Positions 56,480 to 64,000 of a stretch of 64,000 nt of DNA are shown piece by piece (positions within the stretch are counted from its first letter, which is position 1; each line of letters opens with the position of its first letter). A program made the position numbers and the translations under genes. The notes under the pieces were generated by a model. The model made no database searches, had not been told where the DNA came from, and saw only the letters and a list, made by a program, of their open reading frames with translations. Source of the DNA: an uncultured Prochlorococcus sp. (GTDB taxonomy: Bacteria > Cyanobacteriota > Cyanobacteriia > PCC-6307 > Cyanobiaceae); the NCBI GenBank assembly GCA_902612005.1, contig CACMCA010000001.1, positions 124,001 through 188,000 of the forward strand, written 5' to 3'.

Positions 56480-57226
56480 ATGTTAGGTATCCGACGAATA
56501 TCTCCTAATCGTTGGCATAAAAAGAAAAATTGGATATTGTTTGCTATTTTTTTATTTTTAGTTTTTGTAAGGATATCAAAAGGATCTTACTATAAAGATT
56601 TATATTATTTTATTTCAAGGCCTTTTTGGCCTGGCCAATTTCAAAAAGAAATTGTTCTTGAAAGTATAGACCAAGAATATTTAATGAAATTAAATCTACT
56701 TAAAAAAGATAATCTAAGATTGAGGCAAATCTTATCTCTTCAAGAATCATCTAATAACGAAAATATTTCAGCTGTAGTTATTTCCAGAAAAACAGGTAGT
56801 TGGTGGAGACAAATAATTTTAAACAAAGGTTCAAAGGATGGAGTAGAAATTGGTAATATTGTGATTGGTCCGGGTGGATTATTAGGAAGAGTAAAGGATA
56901 CTTCTTTATTCACTTCTTCGGTAACTTTAGTAACTTCTCCAGAAAGTAAGTTAGGCGTTTGGGTGGATAGAATTCAAGTCAATGGATTACTGGTCGGTTT
57001 AGGAGATGATTATCCAAGCCTAATACTTTATTCAAAAGATGCTGATATTAAAGTCGGAGATTTTGTATCATCATCTCCTGCTAGTACGTTATTACCTTCA
57101 AATATTCCTATTGGGATTGTCCAATCTATAGATGAGACATTGAAATCAAAAAAAACGGCAAAAATTTCACTTTTGGCAAAACCTCATGTAATTGATTGGG
57201 TGCAAATTTTGAAAGTAGATATTTAA
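56480..57226 (+). CDS. mreC: Rod shape-determining protein MreC
   Basis: Position after mreB; N-terminal TM plus coiled coil; KGSKDGVEIGNIVIGPGGLLGRV. Confidence 0.94.
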   Translation: MLGIRRISPNRWHKKKNWILFAIFLFLVFVRISKGSYYKDLYYFISRPFWPGQFQKEIVLESIDQEYLMKLNLLKKDNLRLRQILSLQESSNNENISAVVISRKTGSWWRQIILNKGSKDGVEIGNIVIGPGGLLGRVKDTSLFTSSVTLVTSPESKLGVWVDRIQVNGLLVGLGDDYPSLILYSKDADIKVGDFVSSSPASTLLPSNIPIGIVQSIDETLKSKKTAKISLLAKPHVIDWVQILKVDI

Positions 57227-57744
57227 TGTATAAATTTTTTTCTAAAAAATTATCCATAATAAGCTTTATTTTTATCCCAATTATTTTTTTATGGCACCCT
57301 AGCTGGCTTGGATTTTTAGGTGTTCAGCCATATTGGCCGTTATTTTGGTTACTGCCTTGGTCAATGATTAATGGATCAATAAATGGATTAATATTTGGTT
57401 TGTTTTTAGGTCTAATTTTAGATTCTCTAACATTAGATGATAGTTTTACTCAAATACCAGGCTTAATTTTTTGTGGGTTTTTGTTTGGGAGAGTTAAATT
57501 ACATAGTGATAATCTGGTGGGACATTTTAGGTATGGATTAATTTGTTCTTTTGGAAGTTTTTTATGTGGGAGTTTTTATTTTTTACAAATCATATTTAGA
57601 AATTTTTCAGATAGTAATTTTTTAATATTGATTCCCAGTTTAAAAAATATCCTAGCTCAAGTTTTTTTGACAGGTTTTTTTGCCCCCTTTATTTGCTCCC
57701 AACTTTTAAAAATGTTTAAATTTTCAAGAAGAAAATTGAATTAA
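57226..57744 (+). CDS. mreD: Rod shape-determining protein MreD-like
   Basis: Multi-TM protein immediately after mreC (TAATG overlap); start taken as MYKFFSKK at 57226. Confidence 0.75.
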   Translation: MYKFFSKKLSIISFIFIPIIFLWHPSWLGFLGVQPYWPLFWLLPWSMINGSINGLIFGLFLGLILDSLTLDDSFTQIPGLIFCGFLFGRVKLHSDNLVGHFRYGLICSFGSFLCGSFYFLQIIFRNFSDSNFLILIPSLKNILAQVFLTGFFAPFICSQLLKMFKFSRRKLN

Positions 57745-57768
57745 TAAATTTTGCCAATTATCAAGAGT

Positions 57769-57786
57769 GTTTAAAAATTTTTAAAC
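57769..57786. promoter_or_regulatory. 18-bp perfect palindrome GTTTAAAAATTTTTAAAC upstream of the response-regulator gene
   Basis: Read directly; intergenic between mreD and the OmpR-family gene. Confidence 0.4.
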
Positions 57787-57894
57787 CTTAGGAATATCTC
57801 TTTGAGGGTTCGTAATGTTATATTTTTAATTGTTAGAATAAAATTTCAATGCAATTATTCTTTGCTTTGAAATATCGAGAAATTTTTTTTAACT

Positions 57895-58641
57895 ATGTCA
57901 AAAGCAAGAATTTTAGTTGTTGATGATGAACCAGCAGTTTTGAAGGTATTAGTTACGAGGCTTCAACTAGCTGGATATCAAGTTTTTTCAGCCACTAACG
58001 GTGAAGAGGCTCTTGAATCTTTTCACAGGGATTCTCCAGATTTGATAGTTCTTGATGTTATGCTTCCAAAAATGGATGGATTTGCTGTTTGTAGAAGAAT
58101 TAGAGCTGAATCAGTAGTACCAATAATATTTTTAACCGCTCTAGAGGCTATTTCAGAAAGAGTTGCAGGTTTAGATTTAGGGGCTGATGATTACTTATCA
58201 AAACCATTTAGTCCAAAAGAGTTAGAGGCTAGAATAGCTACTATTTTGAGAAGAATGGGCCCAACTGTATCGGTTACTGAAACTAAAGAAGTGCCTTCAG
58301 GCAAAGGAGTAATGAAATTTGGAACTTTAGTTGTTGATACTAATCGCAGGCAAGTCTCTAGAGCAGGAGATAGAATTAGCCTAACTTATACTGAATTTAG
58401 TCTCCTAGAATTATTGTTTGATGAGCCTGGCAAGGTTGTCCCTCGAGCAGAAATTTTAGAACAGCTATGGGGTTATCCTCCACGTAGGGCTGCAGATTTA
58501 AGAGTTGTAGATGTATATGTAGCTAGATTAAGAGGTAAATTGGAACCAGATCCAAGAAATCCAGAATTAATATTAACTGTTAGAGGCATAGGTTATGCAT
58601 CTCAGAGAGTTGGCGAAACAGCAACATCTTTGGCAAGTTGA
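57895..58641 (+). CDS. rpaB: OmpR-family response regulator, RpaB/Ycf27-like
   Basis: ILVVDDEPAVLKVLVTRLQLAGYQVFSATNGEEALE; LDVMLPKMDGFAVCRRIR; C-terminal DNA-binding domain LWGYPPRRAADLRVVDVYVARLRGKLE. Confidence 0.9.
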   Translation: MSKARILVVDDEPAVLKVLVTRLQLAGYQVFSATNGEEALESFHRDSPDLIVLDVMLPKMDGFAVCRRIRAESVVPIIFLTALEAISERVAGLDLGADDYLSKPFSPKELEARIATILRRMGPTVSVTETKEVPSGKGVMKFGTLVVDTNRRQVSRAGDRISLTYTEFSLLELLFDEPGKVVPRAEILEQLWGYPPRRAADLRVVDVYVARLRGKLEPDPRNPELILTVRGIGYASQRVGETATSLAS

Positions 58642-58690
58642 GCCATAGTCTGATAATTTTATTAAATAAAACAAATATATTAAATAAATT

Positions 58691-60202
58691 TTGTCTGAAA
58701 TAAAAGAAGCACGCTTACAAAAAGCTAATTCACTCATTAGTAAAGGATTTGCTTCTTACGCACAGAGTTTTACAATTTCACATTCCACCAAATTCCTTAT
58801 TCAAAAATTTGAGTTTTTAGAAAAAGGTCAAGAGGAGGATTTCAGTGTTTCTATTGCTGGAAGAGTAATGGCAAAAAGGGTAATGGGCAAAATTGCCTTT
58901 TTCACATTAAGCGATCAAGAAGGTCAGATTCAGCTTTATCTAGATAAAAGGATTATTAATTTAAATTTAGAAGAACAAAAATTACTTTCTTTTGAAGATA
59001 TTAAGGAAATAGTCGATATTGGTGATTGGATAGGTGTCTTCGGAACTATTAAAAAAACTAATAAAGGTGAGCTTTCAATTAAAGTAGAAAAATGGGAGAT
59101 GTTATCCAAGTCATTACAACCTTTACCAGATAAATGGCATGGATTGACTGATATTGAAAAAAGATATAGACAACGTTATCTAGATTTAATAGTGAATCCT
59201 TACTCTAAAAATGTATTTAAAAAAAGAGCAAAATGTATAAGTTTTATAAGAAAATGGCTAGATAATAGAAATTTTTTAGAGATTGAGACTCCAATTCTGC
59301 AATCTGAAGCTGGTGGTGCTGAAGCAAGACCATTTATAACGTATCACAATACCTTAGATATCCCGCTGTATCTAAGAATAGCTACAGAATTACATTTAAA
59401 AAGAATGGTTGTTGGAGGATTTGAGAAAGTATATGAATTGGGAAGAATCTTCCGTAATGAGGGGATAAGTACAAGACATAATCCAGAATTCACCTCGGTT
59501 GAAATTTATCAAGCTTTTTCTGACTATGTCGATATGATGAATTTAACAGAAGAATTGATCAAAGACATTGTAACTGATGCATGTGGGTCATTAATTATAA
59601 ATTATCAAAATAAAGAAATTGATTTTTCTAAACCTTGGACAAGAATATCGATGAAAGATATTGTCAAAAAATATACAGGTATTGATTTTGATTCTTTCAG
59701 TGGAGACTTTCAAGCAGCAAAACAAGCAGTTAAAAGTATAAATGTTGATTTTTCTAATCAAGTCAATACTATGGGAAGACTTTTAAATGAAGTCTTCGAG
59801 CAAAAAGTAGAATCAAAACTTATAGAACCCACTTTTGTTATTGATTATCCTGTTGAAATTTCTCCTTTGGCTAGGCCTCATCTTGATAATAAAGAAATTG
59901 TTCAGAGATTTGAATTATTCATTGTTGGTCGAGAGCTAGCAAATGCGTTTAGTGAGTTAATAGATCCTGTAGATCAAAGGGAAAGAATGCAATTACAGCA
60001 ATCTCTTAGAGATGAAGGAGATCTTGAGGCTCACTGTATAGATGAAGATTTCTTGAATGCTTTAGAGATTGGAATGCCGCCTACTGGAGGATTAGGCATA
60101 GGCATTGATAGGCTAATTATGTTAATTACTAATAGTGCATCAATTAGAGATGTAATCCCTTTTCCATTGTTAAAACCAGAAATAACTTCCAAAAAAAAAT
60201 GA
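58691..60202 (+). CDS. lysS: Lysyl-tRNA synthetase (class II)
   Basis: [78 protein letters not shown] start. Confidence 0.98.
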   Translation: MSEIKEARLQKANSLISKGFASYAQSFTISHSTKFLIQKFEFLEKGQEEDFSVSIAGRVMAKRVMGKIAFFTLSDQEGQIQLYLDKRIINLNLEEQKLLSFEDIKEIVDIGDWIGVFGTIKKTNKGELSIKVEKWEMLSKSLQPLPDKWHGLTDIEKRYRQRYLDLIVNPYSKNVFKKRAKCISFIRKWLDNRNFLEIETPILQSEAGGAEARPFITYHNTLDIPLYLRIATELHLKRMVVGGFEKVYELGRIFRNEGISTRHNPEFTSVEIYQAFSDYVDMMNLTEELIKDIVTDACGSLIINYQNKEIDFSKPWTRISMKDIVKKYTGIDFDSFSGDFQAAKQAVKSINVDFSNQVNTMGRLLNEVFEQKVESKLIEPTFVIDYPVEISPLARPHLDNKEIVQRFELFIVGRELANAFSELIDPVDQRERMQLQQSLRDEGDLEAHCIDEDFLNALEIGMPPTGGLGIGIDRLIMLITNSASIRDVIPFPLLKPEITSKKK

Positions 60203-60259
60203 AAAATTACCCTTGAATGAAGTAAAATAGATTAATTAATCCAATACGAAATTTTTTAA

Positions 60260-60508
60260 ATGAGTGGTGAACGTGTTGGTTTCCGTTTTAAACACGCGGA
60301 TGCAGTAGTAAAAAGAAATCCTCAAGGCCGATCAAGAAGAGGATGGGTTATTGAACCAGTAGAACAAACTACAAGTAGGGGTACAAAAATGCCTGCATAC
60401 AAAATTCGCTGGAGAGATAGTGAGAGGCCTGAAACTGTCTTACAGCATATGTTAATTGCAGATCCAGATCCTTCTCCACCTCCAAGTTCAGTCAGTTTAG
60501 ATTCATAG
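60260..60508 (+). CDS. Small conserved hypothetical protein
   Basis: 82 aa ORF MSGERVGFRFKHADAVVKRNPQGRSRRGWVIEPVEQTTSRGTKMPAYKIRWRDSERPETVLQHML; own upstream spacing, co-directional with lysS. Confidence 0.75.
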   Translation: MSGERVGFRFKHADAVVKRNPQGRSRRGWVIEPVEQTTSRGTKMPAYKIRWRDSERPETVLQHMLIADPDPSPPPSSVSLDS

Positions 60509-60532
60509 TTTTAATAATTCTGCATAATATTT

Positions 60533-61027
60533 TTATCTTTTTAGTGAAGAGTTGATTTCTTTTTTTATACTTTTTTGTTTTTCATCTTGGCGTTTATCGT
60601 ATAATTTTTTCCCTTTACCTACTCCAATAGTTAGTTTTATCCATGAGCCTTTTAAATAAAGAGATAATGGAAAAATAGTCATTCCTTTTTTTTCAGTATT
60701 GGATTTCATTTTTATTATTTCTTTTTTATGTAGTAGCAACTTTCTATTTCTTAATGGATCATGATTAAAGAAAGACCCCACGTTTTTATGTGGTGAAATG
60801 TGAACATTTAACAATAAAATCTCACCATCTCTGAATGAACAGTAACCATCTCTTAAATTTGCTTTTCCGTTTCTAATGGACTTTACTTCAGTCCCTAAAA
60901 GCTCAATACCAGCTTCAATTGTTTCAGTTATTGCATATTGAAATTTTGCATATCTATTCTCAGCTAGAAGTTTAAAATTATTTTCTTTATTAGTATTTCT
61001 TTTAACTTTGTTTGAATTTTTTGCCAT
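60533..61027 (-). CDS. smpB: SsrA-binding protein
   Basis: [54 protein letters not shown]. Confidence 0.97.
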   Translation of the reverse strand: MAKNSNKVKRNTNKENNFKLLAENRYAKFQYAITETIEAGIELLGTEVKSIRNGKANLRDGYCSFRDGEILLLNVHISPHKNVGSFFNHDPLRNRKLLLHKKEIIKMKSNTEKKGMTIFPLSLYLKGSWIKLTIGVGKGKKLYDKRQDEKQKSIKKEINSSLKR

Positions 61028-61080
61028 TTTTGTTGTAAAAAAATCTTACTACTCAGAACAATTGTAATTAACCTTTTATT

Positions 61081-62139
61081 ATGGCAATAATTTCATCTAA
61101 TGTAGGCGACAATGACTTTTCTCTTCGCAAAAAAGAGATTAGGCTAGTTGATTCAAAAATTATTCCAGAAGAAAAGATAAATAAAAATCTGAACTTAGCC
61201 CGGCCTCATAGTTTAAAAGAATTTATTGGCCAAAAACAACTTAAATCTTCTTTAAAAATAGCTATAGATGCTTCAATTTTTAGAAAAGAACCTTTGGAGC
61301 ACACTCTTTTATATGGACAGCCTGGTTTAGGTAAGACTACTCTTGCTTTTTTGATAGCCCACGAATTAAATACAAAATGTAGAATAGCAACTGCACCGGC
61401 AATTGAGAGACCTAGAGATATTGTAGGTTTGCTTCTTGGATTAAAAGAAGGTGAAGTTTTATTTATCGATGAGATACATCGACTAAATAGGTTAACTGAA
61501 GAGTTGTTATATTCTGCAATGGAAGATTTTAGAATCGACTTAACTATGGGAGCTAATAAAGGAGCTCGTTGCAGAACAATTAATCTGCCTAGGTTTACTC
61601 TGATTGGCGCAACAACTAAATTAGCCTCAATAAGTGCCCCTTTAAGAGACAGATTTGGGATATCTCAGAAAATTGATTTTTATACTTATGATGAATTAAA
61701 ACAAATAATTGTTAATTTCTCCGGATTAATAAATCTCAATTTAGATGATGAAGCATCTTATGATTTAGCGAAGATATCTCGGGGGACTCCAAGAATTGCT
61801 TTAAGATTATTAAGACGAGTTAGAGATTATGCTCAAGTTGTTCAGAAAACGAATATGGTCTCCGTGAATTTAATAAAAAAAGCTTTAAATTCTTACCAAA
61901 TAGACGAAAAAGGTTTGGATTCTTTAGATAGAAACTACTTATCTTTTCTTAACCAAAACAATACTATTCCAACTGGCCTTGATTCAATTGCAGCTGGCTT
62001 GGGTGATGATTCTTCAATGTTAGAATTTGTAGTTGAGCCATATCTAATCAAAATCGGTTTCTTAACGAGAACTCCTCGAGGAAGATTGCTTACTGATTTA
62101 GGAAAAAAGTACATTGATTCAAAAAATGATAACTTTTAA
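61081..62139 (+). CDS. ruvB: Holliday junction branch migration helicase RuvB
   Basis: [57 protein letters not shown]. Confidence 0.98.
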   Translation: MAIISSNVGDNDFSLRKKEIRLVDSKIIPEEKINKNLNLARPHSLKEFIGQKQLKSSLKIAIDASIFRKEPLEHTLLYGQPGLGKTTLAFLIAHELNTKCRIATAPAIERPRDIVGLLLGLKEGEVLFIDEIHRLNRLTEELLYSAMEDFRIDLTMGANKGARCRTINLPRFTLIGATTKLASISAPLRDRFGISQKIDFYTYDELKQIIVNFSGLINLNLDDEASYDLAKISRGTPRIALRLLRRVRDYAQVVQKTNMVSVNLIKKALNSYQIDEKGLDSLDRNYLSFLNQNNTIPTGLDSIAAGLGDDSSMLEFVVEPYLIKIGFLTRTPRGRLLTDLGKKYIDSKNDNF

Positions 62140-62914
62140 AAAAGTTAAGATTTGTTTTTTATTACTTTTTGTTTTTTTGAATATTTTTTTTATTGCACCA
62201 TCCTATTCATTATCTTTGAGAGAGGGTTTGTTTGAAAATGCATTAGATCTAAGTTCAGGCGGAAAATTTAATCTCGCTTTACAAGAATGGAATCAATATC
62301 TCGATTCCTATCCTAATGATGCTGCAGCTTTGAGTAATAGAGGAAATATTAGACTTGTTATGGGAGATCTACAGGGTTCAATAGAGGATCAAAATAAGGC
62401 AATAAGTTTGAATCCTAATGAAATAGATCCTTACATTAACAGGGGGATAGCAGAGGAAGCATTGGGTTTATGGCCGCAAGCGAAAAAAGATTATATGTTT
62501 GTTATTTCGCAAGATAGTAAAAATTTCTCTGCATTATATAATTTGGCTAATGTAGAAGGATCTACATCACATTGGGAAAAAGCAAGAGATTTATTTTCAA
62601 AAGCTTCTTTATACAATCCTGGATTTGCTATGGCTAGGTCAAGTAAGGCGTTAGCAGATTTCCAATTGGGAAACATTGATGAATCTGAAAAAGAATTAAA
62701 AAAATTAATTAGACGTTATCCAACTTTTGCAGATGCTAGGGCAGCTTTAACAGCTTTGAATTGGTCGAAAGGTGAGTCTGGGAACGCAGAGAGTAATTGG
62801 ATAGCTGTAACTGAATTAGATCCTAGATATAGTGATGAAGAATGGTTAAAAAAAATAAGAAGATGGCCTCCACAACCAATAAAAGATTTAATGAACTTTA
62901 TCGATTTAAAATAA
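62129..62914 (+). CDS. TPR-repeat secreted/membrane protein
   Basis: Signal-like N terminus [31 protein letters not shown] units; start inside the ruvB 3' end. Confidence 0.88.
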   Translation: MTFKKVKICFLLLFVFLNIFFIAPSYSLSLREGLFENALDLSSGGKFNLALQEWNQYLDSYPNDAAALSNRGNIRLVMGDLQGSIEDQNKAISLNPNEIDPYINRGIAEEALGLWPQAKKDYMFVISQDSKNFSALYNLANVEGSTSHWEKARDLFSKASLYNPGFAMARSSKALADFQLGNIDESEKELKKLIRRYPTFADARAALTALNWSKGESGNAESNWIAVTELDPRYSDEEWLKKIRRWPPQPIKDLMNFIDLK

Positions 62915-62917
62915 GTA

Positions 62918-64000
62918 ATGAATAGAGATGAGCTATATAAAAAAATTGATTCGTTTAATGATGAATTAATTAACTTAAGAAGACATATCCATGCACATCC
63001 GGAATTAAGTGGTCTTGAAAATCAGACAGCAATCTTGATAAGTGGTTTTTTAAAAAATATTGGTTGGAATGTTAGAGAATCTATAGGCAGGACAGGAGTT
63101 ATAGCTGATTTTGGCCCCTTAGATAAAGGCATTATAGGTTTAAGAGTGGATATGGATGCTTTGCCAATATTTGAGGAAACTAAATTAAGTTTTTCTTCAA
63201 AAGTAGATGGTGTTATGCATGCCTGTGGTCATGATTTGCACATATCGATTGGATTGGGTGTGGCAAAAATTATTAAGGATTTAAAACTAAATTTTGGGAC
63301 TCGGATAATTTTTCAGCCTGCTGAAGAAATTGCGAGTGGAGCTAGATGGATGATTAAGGATGGTGCAACTAATGGTTTAACCTACATTTTGGGAGTTCAT
63401 GTCTACCCTGATTTATTCGTAGGGACTATTGGAATTAAAGAAGGAAGTTTAACTGCAGCTGCGGGAGAACTTAAGGTAGAGATTAAAGGAAAATCAGGCC
63501 ATGGTGCTCGACCTCATGAAGGAGTTGATGCTATTTGGGCGGCCTCTAAAGTTATCTCAGGAATTCAAGAATCAATAACAAGGAAGTTAGACCCTTTAGA
63601 TCCTGTAGTAATAACTTTTGGGAAAATAAATGGTGGCGATGCATTTAATGTTCTTGCTGAAAAGGTTAATTTAATTGGTACGGTTAGATCCACTAATCGT
63701 AAAGTATTTAAGAATATTGGTAATTGGCTCAATGAAAATATCACTTCTTTAGCTAATAATTGCGGAGCTGAAGCAAAAGTAATATTTAGAGAAATCACTC
63801 CAGCAGTAAATAATAATTCTGAAATTAACAGAGTAATAAGAGATTCGGGAATTAAGGTTTTGGGTCTAGAAAATGTTATCGAATTACAAAAACCATCATT
63901 AGGAGCTGAGGATTTCGCTGAATTCTTAAATGAGATTCCAGGTGCAATGTTCAGGCTTGGCGTTTCTAGTACAAATGGATGTGATCCTCTTCATAGTTCT
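62918..64000 (+). CDS. M20-family amidohydrolase/peptidase (runs off the window's right edge)
   Basis: MNRDELYKKIDSFNDELINLRRHIHAHPELSGLENQTA; GLRVDMDALPIFEET; MHACGHDLHISIGLG; absent from ORF track because no stop in window. Confidence 0.93.
   Translation, partial: MNRDELYKKIDSFNDELINLRRHIHAHPELSGLENQTAILISGFLKNIGWNVRESIGRTGVIADFGPLDKGIIGLRVDMDALPIFEETKLSFSSKVDGVMHACGHDLHISIGLGVAKIIKDLKLNFGTRIIFQPAEEIASGARWMIKDGATNGLTYILGVHVYPDLFVGTIGIKEGSLTAAAGELKVEIKGKSGHGARPHEGVDAIWAASKVISGIQESITRKLDPLDPVVITFGKINGGDAFNVLAEKVNLIGTVRSTNRKVFKNIGNWLNENITSLANNCGAEAKVIFREITPAVNNNSEINRVIRDSGIKVLGLENVIELQKPSLGAEDFAEFLNEIPGAMFRLGVSSTNGCDPLHSS

Overview
The window is an AT-rich, densely coding chromosomal segment. 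Gene content and order (sqdB-sqdX, psbZ, Ycf23 and Ycf37 homologues, rpaB/ycf27-like regulator, four-ACT LysC, tandem CrcB) point to a picocyanobacterium, most likely a high-light Prochlorococcus marinus; this is inferred from content, with no database search. It is almost entirely core housekeeping genes: partial dnaB, rplI, desaturase, glycine cleavage P/H, sulfolipid synthesis, thiG, rplT/rpmI, dnaX, clpX/clpP/tig, asd/dapA, RNase J, tilS, uvrB, lysC, holA, mutS, psbZ, ribH, secA, cysE, infC, miaA, gyrB, mgtE, a sigma factor, ahcY, ssb, mreBCD, rpaB, lysS, smpB, ruvB and a partial M20 peptidase, plus one tRNA-Gly(GCC). I found no CRISPR, transposon, prophage or rRNA. No clearly new multi-gene system is visible. 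The best second-look items are: an A8 slippery run in dnaX at the place where gamma-subunit frameshifting occurs in other bacteria; a decayed ORF and orphan genes in a small variable-looking pocket between tRNA-Gly and secA; a pentanucleotide microsatellite upstream of sqdB; an asymmetric tandem CrcB pair; an HTH-like gene with a palindrome in its divergent promoter; and several convergent gene overlaps.
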